The notes under the pieces were generated by a model. It did no database searches and was not told the DNA's origin. It saw nothing but the letters and a program-made list of their open reading frames with translations. This document shows positions 26,163 to 34,157 of a DNA stretch of 64,000 nucleotides, in pieces (within the stretch, counting starts at the first letter, position 1; every line of letters begins with the position of its first letter). The stretch spans positions 1-64,000 of the forward strand of contig JACKNM010000025.1 in NCBI GenBank assembly GCA_024234875.1, written 5' to 3'. The stretch is from Ectothiorhodospiraceae bacterium (lineage in GTDB: Bacteria > Pseudomonadota > Gammaproteobacteria > HK1). Both the position numbers and the translations under genes were made by a program.

Positions 26163-26249
26163 GCCGGCGCGTGAGGCGCCGTTGCAACCGCGCCCGCGCG
26201 CGGTCTCGTGGTGCAGCGCGCAAACCGGCGCGACGGTGATCGCCCGGCG

Positions 26250-27230
26250 TCAGCGCCAGACCTCGCCGAGCACGCGCATCCAGTTCTCGCCGAGGACCTT
26301 GCGAATGCGTGACTCGCGCCAGCCACGGCGCTCCATCGCCGCGGTCAGGTTGGGGTAGCAGGCGAGATCGTCGAGGCCGGCCGGGTTGCGCACCGGGCGG
26401 TCGGCGCCGGGGACCAGGCGACGTCGATAGCCCTTGTCGTGACGGAGCCAGGTGAAGAACGCGCTGTCCTGGTCCTGGGTGAAGTCGGTGCCGATGCCGA
26501 CACAGTCCTCACCGACGACGTCGATGACACGCTCGAACACCTCGACGCAGTGCTCCACGGTGGTGTCGTCGCCCCAGGGCAGAAACGGCGGATAGGTCGC
26601 CACGCCGACGAAGCCGCCGCGGTCGGCGATGAAGCGCAACTCCTCGTCGGACTTGTTGCGCGGATGCGGCTTCAAGCTGCTCGGGCAGCAGTGGGTGAAG
26701 GCGACCGGTCGCGACGAGTGCGCGATGGCGTCGCGGCTGGTGGTGGGTCCGACATGGGAGAGATCGACCAGCACGCCCTCGCGGTTCATCTCGTCGACGA
26801 CCTCGCGTCCGAAGTCGGAGAGTCCGCTGTCGCGGCTCTCCCAGCAGCCGCTGCCCACCAGGTTCTGGGTGTTGTAGGTGAGCTGCATCACGCCGACCCC
26901 GAGGCGCTTGAAGACGCCGACGAAGTCCGGTCGGTCCTCCAGCGCCGAGGTGTTCTGGAAGCCGAGCACGATGCCGACTCGACCCTCGCGCTTGGCGAGG
27001 CGAATGTCGTCCACGCAGTGCACCGGGCGGATGAGGTCGGCGTGCTCCCGCATCCATCCCTGCCAGCGCGCGATGCTCTCCATCGTCGGCCGGAAGCCCT
27101 CCCACACCGAGCAGGTGCAGTTGGCGGCGGTGAGACCGCCGCGGTGCATGTGCTCGAACACCGAGCGGCTCCAGCGCGAGATCACCAGACCGTCGATCAC
27201 GATCGCGTCGTCGTGCAGGGCATGCGGCAT
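26250..27230 (-). CDS. M19 dipeptidase-family protein with altered metal site
   Basis: This 326-residue protein has the amidohydrolase barrel of membrane/renal dipeptidases (M19). VDLSHVG and PVAFTHCCPSSL keep two barrel histidines, and VGIGTDFTQ follows. The N-terminal HxD of catalytic members is replaced by the DGLVI of VIDGLVISRW, and the bridging glutamate block (usually IEGG) reads GFQN, so at least one metal is probably lost or held differently. From memory, the same variant is seen in PA5396 of Pseudomonas, near the dimethylglycine genes. ATG 27230 has GGAGGAC seven bases upstream; a 49-codon extension upstream is unlikely. It precedes the importer operon on the same strand, 200 bases away. 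Confidence 0.8.
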   Translation of the reverse strand: MPHALHDDAIVIDGLVISRWSRSVFEHMHRGGLTAANCTCSVWEGFRPTMESIARWQGWMREHADLIRPVHCVDDIRLAKREGRVGIVLGFQNTSALEDRPDFVGVFKRLGVGVMQLTYNTQNLVGSGCWESRDSGLSDFGREVVDEMNREGVLVDLSHVGPTTSRDAIAHSSRPVAFTHCCPSSLKPHPRNKSDEELRFIADRGGFVGVATYPPFLPWGDDTTVEHCVEVFERVIDVVGEDCVGIGTDFTQDQDSAFFTWLRHDKGYRRRLVPGADRPVRNPAGLDDLACYPNLTAAMERRGWRESRIRKVLGENWMRVLGEVWR

Positions 27231-27397
27231 GGTCGGTCCTCCGGATGACTCGGGGCGAGATGGGTCGCGCGCCGCAGGATAGCAATCCGGGGGCCGAATG
27301 CGGCGGGCGGCCACGGAAGGCCGCCCAGACAGCGCCATGGTCGTGCCGGGCCGGCCGGCCGATCGCGCGGCGGGCACGGGCCCGGGGGGCCGTCGGC

Positions 27398-28732
27398 TCA
27401 GCCGGGCGCGAGCAGCGGGCGGAGCACTCGTCTCGCGGCGCCGGCAAGGTAGACCGAGCCGGTGGCGCAGAGCGCGGCGCCCGCGGGTAGTCGGGCCAGC
27501 GCGTCGCCGAGCGCGACCGTCGGATCCTCGACGACCTCGACCTCACGCCCGGGCTCCAGCGCGAGGATGCGGCGCGCGAGCTCCGCGGCCGGCAGCGAGC
27601 GGTCGGGGTCGGCGCGCGTGACCACCACGCGCTCGGCCCCGGCGAGAATCGGCGCCAGCGCCGCGGCCGGCTTGTCGCGCGACGTCGACAACACGACGTG
27701 GCGGCGCGGCGGCGCCACCGCGTCGAGCCAGCTGGCGAGCGCCCGCAGCGACTCCGCGGTGTGTGCGGCGTCGACCACCACCCAGGGGGAGCGGGACAGG
27801 AGCTCGGCGCGCCCCGGGAGGCGCAGCGCGGCGAGCACGGCGGTGGCGGTGGTGAGCTCGGCGCGCGCCATCGCGGGGAGGCGCCGCACGCTGGCGAGCG
27901 CGAGCGCCGCGTTGTGGGCCGCATGCTCGGGGGCGTCGCCGAGGGAGAACGAGACGACCTCGTCGCCGTCGACGAGGGTCGCGCCGAGCGCCCCCGACGC
28001 GTCGCGTCGCGTCTCGAGCGCGAGCTCGTGGCCGAGCCGCAGGAGCGGTGCGCCGACCGTGCCGGCCCGCGCCGCCACCACCGCGCCGGCTGCCGGGGCC
28101 AGCGCGCCCACCACACAGGGCACGCCGGGCTTGACGATCCCTGCCTTCTCGGCGGCAATGGCCTCCAGCGTGTGGCCGAGCTTGTCGGTGTGCTCGAGCT
28201 CGATGGTGGTGATGCAGGTCACCGCCGGGGCGACGACGTTGGTGGCGTCGAGCCGACCGCCGAGACCGGTCTCGAGCACGCAGACGTCGACGCCCGCGTC
28301 GCGGAAGACCAGGAAGGCGGCGGCGGTGAGGAGGTCGAAGAAGCTCGGGCAGAGCACCGGGTCGGCGCGCAGCGCCTCGACCTCGGGTCGCAGCCGCGCG
28401 ACGGCGGCGGCGAACGCCTGCGGCGCGATCGGCGCGCCGTCCACCCGGTAGCGCTCGGTCCAGTGCTCGAGGTGCGGCGAGGTGTAGGTGCCGACGCGAC
28501 GCCCGACGGCGCGCGCGAGCGCCTCGGCGTAGAGCGCGGTCGAGCCCTTGCCCTTGGATCCTGCGACATGCAGCACCACCAATCCGCGGTGCGGATCGCC
28601 GACCCGGGCGAGGAGGGCGTCCATCGCGCGCAGGCCGTGGACCGCGCGCTCGGCGTAGCCGGTCGGCTCGGCGCGGACGAGCCCGAGCACGTAGGCGACC
28701 GCGGCGTCGAGATCCATCTCGGGCTCGGACAC
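27398..28732 (-). CDS. folC: Folylpolyglutamate synthase
   Basis: This 444-residue Mur-ligase-fold enzyme adds glutamate to reduced folates and may also make dihydrofolate from dihydropteroate. The ATP P-loop HVAGSKGKGST is near residue 54. It is followed by GTYTSPHLEHWTERYR, the L-E-T-G-L-G-G-R-L-D-A-T-N block, ITTIELEHTDKLG and A-A-E-K-A-G-I-V-K-P. The C-terminal domain has VVDAAHTAESLRAL. GTG 28732 is taken as start; ATG 28717 is also possible. It lies 25 bases downstream of folD on the same strand, an arrangement that ties folate retention to one-carbon oxidation. The corrinoid methyltransferase operon lies just beyond folD in the opposite direction. Confidence 0.88.
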   Translation of the reverse strand: MSEPEMDLDAAVAYVLGLVRAEPTGYAERAVHGLRAMDALLARVGDPHRGLVVLHVAGSKGKGSTALYAEALARAVGRRVGTYTSPHLEHWTERYRVDGAPIAPQAFAAAVARLRPEVEALRADPVLCPSFFDLLTAAAFLVFRDAGVDVCVLETGLGGRLDATNVVAPAVTCITTIELEHTDKLGHTLEAIAAEKAGIVKPGVPCVVGALAPAAGAVVAARAGTVGAPLLRLGHELALETRRDASGALGATLVDGDEVVSFSLGDAPEHAAHNAALALASVRRLPAMARAELTTATAVLAALRLPGRAELLSRSPWVVVDAAHTAESLRALASWLDAVAPPRRHVVLSTSRDKPAAALAPILAGAERVVVTRADPDRSLPAAELARRILALEPGREVEVVEDPTVALGDALARLPAGAALCATGSVYLAGAARRVLRPLLAPG

Positions 28733-28757
28733 GGTGGTGCCGGCGCGCGAGAACGCG

Positions 28758-29663
28758 TCAGACAGGGGCGTACTCCTTCGGATCCAGACCGTGCTGGCGG
28801 CAGGTGGCGACGAGGGTGTTGAGGAGCAGGCAGGCGATGGTCATCGGACCGACGCCGCCCGGAACCGGGGTGATCGCGCCGGCCACGCGAGCCGCGGCAT
28901 CGAAGTCGACGTCACCGACCAGTCGCGACTTGCCGTCCGCGCCGTCGACACGGTTGATGCCGACGTCGATCACCGTCGCGCCGGGCTTGACCCAGCTCCC
29001 CTCGACCATGCGCGCGCGTCCCACTGCGGCGACGAGGATGTCCGCGCGCCGGCACTCGTCGGCGAGGTCGCGCGTGCGCGAGTGCGCGATGGTGACCGTC
29101 GCGCTCTCGGCGAGCAGGAGCTGGGCCATCGGCTTGCCGACGATGTTCGAGCGCCCGAGCACCAGGGCGCGCGCGCCGGACAGGCTGCCGAGGCGGTCCT
29201 TCAGCAGCATCAGGCAGCCGAGCGGCGTGCACGGGACCATGGCCGGCTGCCCGATGGCGAGGAGCCCGGCGTTGGTGACATGGAAGCCGTCGGCGTCCTT
29301 GGCCGGGTCGATGGTGTCGATCACCGCCGGTGCCCGGATCTGGTCGGGTAGCGGGAGCTGGACCAGGATGCCGTTGACCGCGGGGTCGGCGTTGAGACGA
29401 CGCACCAGCGCCAGCACCTCCGTCTCCGGGGTGTCGGCGGCGAGGCGGTGCTCGAACGACGCCATGCCCGCCTCGCGGGTCTGGCGCCCCTTGTTGCGGA
29501 CGTAGACCTGGCTCGCCGGGTCCTCGCCGACCAGCACCACCGCGAGCCCGGGGGTGAGGCCGTGGTCGGCGCGCAGTCGGCTGACGCCGTCGGCCACCCG
29601 CGCGCGGAGTGCGCCGGCGAAGGCCTTGCCGTCGATGATGTCGGCTCCGGTGTCACCGGGCAT
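28758..29663 (-). CDS. folD: Methylene-THF dehydrogenase/methenyl-THF cyclohydrolase
   Basis: This 301-residue bifunctional enzyme oxidises methylene-tetrahydrofolate with NADP and hydrolyses methenyl-THF to 10-formyl-THF. Catalytic lysine and tyrosine lie in QVYVRNKGR near residue 55. VNGILVQLPLPDQI, I-D-P-A-K-D-A-D-G-F-H, the Rossmann loop LVLGRSNIVGKP and the terminal P-V-P-G-G-V-G-P-M-T are all present. ATG 29663 has AGGAGGATC nine bases upstream. Placed head-to-head with the corrinoid operon and followed by folC, it can carry methyl groups released from methylated amines towards formate or purines. Confidence 0.95.
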   Translation of the reverse strand: MPGDTGADIIDGKAFAGALRARVADGVSRLRADHGLTPGLAVVLVGEDPASQVYVRNKGRQTREAGMASFEHRLAADTPETEVLALVRRLNADPAVNGILVQLPLPDQIRAPAVIDTIDPAKDADGFHVTNAGLLAIGQPAMVPCTPLGCLMLLKDRLGSLSGARALVLGRSNIVGKPMAQLLLAESATVTIAHSRTRDLADECRRADILVAAVGRARMVEGSWVKPGATVIDVGINRVDGADGKSRLVGDVDFDAAARVAGAITPVPGGVGPMTIACLLLNTLVATCRQHGLDPKEYAPV

Positions 29664-29952
29664 GTCGAGATCCTCCTGCGTCCGGTCGGCGATCGCGTGG
29701 TCGTCGGCTCGCGGCCACGCACGCGAGCGACAAGGGTACTGAAAACGCGGGCCGCTCGCGCCCGTCGGCGCGCCCGCGGCCGGTGTGGGCACGATCATGT
29801 CACGTCCCCGAGTCGCCGCCGTGGGGGGTGTCGCTTTTTCGCATGCCTGTGTCGCCGCGGCGCCAGCATGGCCGTCGACCGGTTCCTACGCTTCGCGCCG
29901 TCCGTAATCGGCGTGACCGCGCGACGCGGTCGACTGCGCAGGGGGCGACACG
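29664..29952. promoter_or_regulatory. Divergent control region with 7-bp inverted repeat
   Basis: This 289-base region separates folD (minus) from the corrinoid operon (plus) and holds no gene. A perfect inverted repeat GACCGCG-cga-CGCGGTC lies at 29915-29931, 22 bases before the GTG of the corrinoid protein. It could be an operator or an RNA hairpin next to the ribosome site (gggggcga, 29941-29948). I found no recognisable cobalamin-riboswitch core and no convincing -35/-10 pair. Confidence 0.4.
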
Positions 29953-30675
<723 letters not shown>

Positions 30676-30682
30676 GCCCGGC

Positions 30683-31342
30683 GTGTCCGGCGTCTCGCCC
30701 CCGCGCGCGCTGGTGATCGCCTGTGGCGCGCTGGCCCACGAGGTCGTCGCGCTGCGTCGAGCGCTCGGCGCGGACCGGCTCGCGGTGCAGTGTCTGCCGG
30801 CGGACCTGCACAACCACCCCCAGCGCATCCCCGGCGCGGTGCGTGACGCCGTCACCCGGGCGCGAGGTCGGTTCGCGCGCGTCTTCGTCGCCTACGCGGA
30901 CTGTGGCACCGGTGGCCTGCTCGACGCGGTGCTGGCCGAGGAAGGCGTGGAGCGCCTCCCCGGGGCGCATTGCTACGAGGTCTTCGCCGGCTCCGATGCA
31001 TTCGCCGAGCTGGCGGCGGCGGAGCCAGGAACGTTCTTCCTCACCGACTTCCTCGCCCGTCACTTCGAGCGACTGGTGGTGGTCGGGCTGGGGCTCGACC
31101 GCCATCCCCGGCTCGCGCTCGAGTACTTCCGTCACTACCGACGCGTCGTCTATCTCAGCCAGCGCGAGGACGCAGGGCTGCTCGCCCGCGCCGAGGCGGC
31201 GGCGGCACGGCTCGGACTCGCGTTCGAGCATCGACCGACCGGTTACGGTGCGCTGTCGCGGTCGATGGTCGACTGGAGCGGACTACTCGCCGCCGCCGAC
31301 CCCTCGTCGGCCGGCGAGGTCGGCGCCGGAGCGGTGCCGTGA
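30683..31342 (+). CDS. DUF1638 protein of corrinoid operon
   Basis: This 219-residue cytoplasmic protein matches the DUF1638 pattern: I-A-C-G-A-L near the start, L-P-A-D-L-H-N-H-P, V-A-Y-A-D-C-G-T-G-G-L-L-D and the late G-Y-G-A-L block. The two conserved cysteines (in A-C-G-A and D-C-G-T) and the histidines suggest metal or corrin handling, but the function is unknown. It is placed 7 bases after the corrinoid gene and overlaps the next gene by 4 bases, so it should be made in step with them. In my memory this family recurs beside corrinoid methyltransferases of Rhodobacterales and relatives. GTG 30683 is chosen because an earlier start would lie inside the corrinoid gene. Confidence 0.78.
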   Translation: MSGVSPPRALVIACGALAHEVVALRRALGADRLAVQCLPADLHNHPQRIPGAVRDAVTRARGRFARVFVAYADCGTGGLLDAVLAEEGVERLPGAHCYEVFAGSDAFAELAAAEPGTFFLTDFLARHFERLVVVGLGLDRHPRLALEYFRHYRRVVYLSQREDAGLLARAEAAAARLGLAFEHRPTGYGALSRSMVDWSGLLAAADPSSAGEVGAGAVP

Positions 31343-31647
31343 GTGCGAAGCTCATCGTCGTCTACTGGCGGGACATCCCGGCCCAGGTGATCGCCAAGCG
31401 CGGGCGTGAGACCGCGAAGGTGGCGTTGCCCGAGCGCTTCCAGGTCGCCATCGACCGCGCGGCGATGCGGGCCGGGAAGGGCAGTAGCGAGCGGTATCTC
31501 GAGGACTGGCGTCGCGACACCCGCGCCTGCGCCGGCGAGCTCGAGGCGGAGGCCAGGGCCGAGGCCGAGCGCCTGATCGCGGCGTTCGACGAGACGGTGC
31601 TCGAGCGCACCGTCAAGGCAGGCGGGATCCGGGCCGGCGACGACTGA
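31339..31647 (+). CDS. Small 'virulence factor' family (PF13769-like) protein
   Basis: This 102-residue protein begins L-I-V-V-Y-W-R-D-I-P-A-Q-V-I and continues with a basic G-R-E-T-A-K-V-A-L-P-E-R-F-Q segment and a long helix rich in Glu and Ala. This is the pattern of the short proteins named 'virulence factor' in databases (PF13769, from memory), a name that says nothing of their role. No membrane segment or signal peptide is present. It starts with GTG in a GTGA overlap with the DUF1638 gene and ends 79 bases before the zinc protein of the MTHFR type. Its fixed place in the corrinoid operon suggests a structural or carrier role in methyl transfer. Confidence 0.72.
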   Translation: MSAKLIVVYWRDIPAQVIAKRGRETAKVALPERFQVAIDRAAMRAGKGSSERYLEDWRRDTRACAGELEAEARAEAERLIAAFDETVLERTVKAGGIRAGDD

Positions 31648-31726
31648 CGACGGCGACCGGCCGGGTTCCGGGAAGCCGCCACGATGCCCTCGAGGAGCGT
31701 GGCGTCGGCCGCGCCGAGGAGAAGCC

Positions 31727-32230
31727 ATGTACGCGATGCGCCGTTGGTCGGTCCGCCACGCCCGGTTGCTCGAGGCCACCTACGGCGTGGTGGAGCGCGC
31801 GTTGGTGGTGTTGCATCCGCTGCTGCGGCGGGTCGGCTACGCGCGCCTCGAGCGCCCGGTGGCCGCGGTCGAGCGGGTGGTGAAGGGGGCTCTGTTCGAC
31901 TGCCGGATGTGCGGGCAGTGTGTGCTGTCGTCGACCGGCATGTCATGCCCGATGAACTGCCCGAAGCAACTCCGCAACGGTCCGTGTGGCGGGGTTCGCG
32001 GTGACGGGCGCTGCGAGGTCGAGCCGGCGATGCGCTGCGTCTGGCTCGAGGCCTGGGAAGGCAGCCGACGAATGCGCGGTGGCGACGCGATTCGCGACGT
32101 CCAGGTCTCGGTCGACTTTCGGCTCGCCGGGCGGTCGTCGTGGCTGCGCACCGCGCGCGCCATCGCCGAGGACCGGTCCGGGCGCGGCGTCGGGACGGTG
32201 AGCGGTCCGATGACCGGGGAGCCGACGTGA
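31727..32230 (+). CDS. MTHFR C-terminal-type zinc/iron-binding protein (MetV-like)
   Basis: This 167-residue protein carries a dense cysteine block at residues 59-104 (C59, C62, C65, C74, C78, C87, C96, C104), including C-R-M-C-G-Q-C and N-C-P-K-Q-L-R-N-G-P-C-G-G. It is the hallmark of the methylenetetrahydrofolate reductase C-terminal (PF12225) or MetV family. In acetogens MetV pairs with MetF to form a reductase that does not depend on NADH alone. An amphipathic N-terminal helix region with V-V-E-R-A-L-V-V-L-H may bind a partner or the membrane surface. The ATG start has AGGAGAAG upstream. It overlaps metF by 4 bases, so a MetV-MetF complex is the natural reading. Confidence 0.85.
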   Translation: MYAMRRWSVRHARLLEATYGVVERALVVLHPLLRRVGYARLERPVAAVERVVKGALFDCRMCGQCVLSSTGMSCPMNCPKQLRNGPCGGVRGDGRCEVEPAMRCVWLEAWEGSRRMRGGDAIRDVQVSVDFRLAGRSSWLRTARAIAEDRSGRGVGTVSGPMTGEPT

Positions 32231-33249
32231 GCCCGCCCGACGGATTGCATCCCGGCGACCCGCTTCCACCGCTCGCCGGCCACTCGTCGCGCGGCCGGCT
32301 CGAGCGGTTGCTGCGCGCGGGCGAGTTCGTGGTGACGGCGGAGCTCTCGCCGCCGGATTCCGCCGACCCGGAGGAGGTGCATGCGCGCGCCCGCGTGTTC
32401 GACGGCTTCGTCGACGCGATCAACGCCACCGACGGCTCGGGCGCGCACTGCCACATGTCGAGCGTGGCGGTCTGTGCGTTGCTCGCCCGGCGCGGCTACG
32501 CCATGGTGATGCAGGTCTCGTGTCGCGACCGCAATCGCATCGCGATCCAGGGGGATCTGCTCGGAGGCGCGGCGCTCGGGGTGGCCAACGTGCTGTGCCT
32601 CACCGGTGACGGGGTGCAGGTCGGCGACCACCCGATGGCGAAGCCGGTGTTCGACCTCGACAGCATCTCGCTGCTCGCGACCGCGCGCACGCTGCGTGAC
32701 GAGCGGCGCTTCCAGAGCGGGCGCGCCATCAGTGTGCCGCCCCAGATCTTCATCGGCGCCGCCGACAACCCGTTCGCGCCGCCGCTCGCCCATCGGGTCG
32801 ACCGCCTCGAGAAGAAGATCGCCGCCGGCGCGCAGTTCGTGCAGACCCAGTGGTGCTTCGACGTCCCACGCCTCGAGGCCTACATGCGAGAGGTGCGCGC
32901 GCGCGAGCTGCACCGGCGTTGCCACGTCCTGGTCGGCGTCGGGCCGCTGGTCTCGGCGCGGGCCGGGCAGTGGATACGCGACAACGTCCCCGGCGTCCAC
33001 ATTCCCGACGCGGTGCTCGAGCGCCTGGCGCGCTCCACTCGGCCGCGGCTGGAGGGCCGGCGAATGTGCATGGAGACGGTGCAGCGGGTACGCGACATCG
33101 AGGGCGTGGCCGGGGTGCACATGATGGCCTATCGGCAGGAGGAAGCAGTGGCGGAAATCATCGACGCGTCGGCGGTGCTCGGCGGGCGAGTGCCCTGGTA
33201 CCCGGAGCGTGAGGACGTGGCGAGCGACGCGCGGCGTTGGGCGTCGTGA
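32227..33249 (+). CDS. metF: Methylenetetrahydrofolate reductase
   Basis: This 340-residue TIM-barrel flavoprotein interconverts methylene-THF and methyl-THF. V-T-A-E-L-S-P-P contains the catalytic Glu, and I-N-A-T-D-G-S, N-V-L-C-L-T-G-D, K-K-I-A-A-G-A-Q-F-V-Q-T-Q and V-G-V-G-P-L are family blocks. In this context it probably runs in the oxidative direction, taking methyl groups from amine demethylation. The first 35 residues are an extra polar leader. GTG 32227 is in a GTGA overlap with the MetV-like gene, and its own stop overlaps the next GTG. Having its own zinc partner distinguishes it from the stand-alone biosynthetic MetF. Confidence 0.9.
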   Translation: MSPPDGLHPGDPLPPLAGHSSRGRLERLLRAGEFVVTAELSPPDSADPEEVHARARVFDGFVDAINATDGSGAHCHMSSVAVCALLARRGYAMVMQVSCRDRNRIAIQGDLLGGAALGVANVLCLTGDGVQVGDHPMAKPVFDLDSISLLATARTLRDERRFQSGRAISVPPQIFIGAADNPFAPPLAHRVDRLEKKIAAGAQFVQTQWCFDVPRLEAYMREVRARELHRRCHVLVGVGPLVSARAGQWIRDNVPGVHIPDAVLERLARSTRPRLEGRRMCMETVQRVRDIEGVAGVHMMAYRQEEAVAEIIDASAVLGGRVPWYPEREDVASDARRWAS

Positions 33250-34157
33250 CCGAGACCGTCGTCTCCTCGGCCACCCGCGAGGTGGTCATGGGACCCGGCC
33301 GGCCGTTCGTGGTGATCGGCGAGCGCATCAACCCCACCGGGCGCAAGGTCCTGGCGGCGGAGATGGCGGCCGGCGACTTCGAGCGCGTGATCGCCGACGC
33401 GCTGGCCCAGGTCGCGGCCGGCGCGCACATGCTCGACGTCAACGCCGGCATCCCGCTCGCCGACGAGCCGGCGATCCTCGCGCGCGCGATCGAGCTGGTG
33501 CAGTCGGTGACCGACGTCCCGCTCGCCATCGACTCCTCGATCGTCGCCGCCCTGGAGGCGGGGCTCGCGGTGTACCGGGGCAAGGCGCTGGTGAACTCGG
33601 TGACCGGCGAGGAGGAGCGTCTGGAGGCGGTGCTGCCGCTGGTGCGTCGCCACGGCGCGGCGGTGGTCGCGATCTCCAACGACGAGAGCGGCATCTCCGA
33701 GGATCCGGACGTGCGCTTCGCGGTCGCGCGCAAGATCGTCGAGCGCGCCGCCGATCACGGCATCCCGCGCGCCGACGTGGTGGTCGACCCGCTGGTGATG
33801 CCGGTCGGTGCCATCAACGACGCCGGACGCCAGGTGCTGCATATCGTGCGTCGCCTGCGCGACGAGCTGCAGGTCAACACCACGTGTGGAGCGTCGAACA
33901 TCAGCTTCGGTCTGCCCAACCGCATGGGCATCAACGCCGCCTTCCTCACCATGTCCATCGGCGCCGGTCTCACCAGCGCGATCACCAACCCGCTGCACGC
34001 CGAGGTGATGCAGGCGGTGCGCGGCGCCGACGTGATGATGGGCAACGATCCCGACTGCCGCGCCTGGATCCGCAGCTACCGTGACCCTGCCGGAGCGGAG
34101 ACGGGCGACGGCGCGACACGGGGTCGGCGCGAGAACCGCCGTCGCCGACGTGGCTGA
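33246..34157 (+). CDS. Methyl-THF:corrinoid methyltransferase (MtrH/AcsE-like)
   Basis: This 303-residue pterin-binding TIM barrel shows V-I-G-E-R-I-N-P-T-G-R-K at the start, AGAHMLDVNAGIPL, P-L-A-I-D-S-S, V-N-S-V-T-G-E and NTTCGASNISFGLPNR, all typical of methyltetrahydrofolate:corrinoid/iron-sulfur protein methyltransferases. It should move the methyl group between the corrinoid protein and tetrahydrofolate. GTG 33246 lies in a GTGA overlap with metF; a TTG at 33237 is less likely. The last 25 residues are Arg-rich and unconserved. It overlaps the reactivase gene by 8 bases. Confidence 0.9.
   Translation: MTETVVSSATREVVMGPGRPFVVIGERINPTGRKVLAAEMAAGDFERVIADALAQVAAGAHMLDVNAGIPLADEPAILARAIELVQSVTDVPLAIDSSIVAALEAGLAVYRGKALVNSVTGEEERLEAVLPLVRRHGAAVVAISNDESGISEDPDVRFAVARKIVERAADHGIPRADVVVDPLVMPVGAINDAGRQVLHIVRRLRDELQVNTTCGASNISFGLPNRMGINAAFLTMSIGAGLTSAITNPLHAEVMQAVRGADVMMGNDPDCRAWIRSYRDPAGAETGDGATRGRRENRRRRRG

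Noticed and set aside
29664..29952. Cobalamin riboswitch before the corrinoid operon
   Set aside because: I could not find the conserved B12-box-like core by eye; a covariance search would decide.
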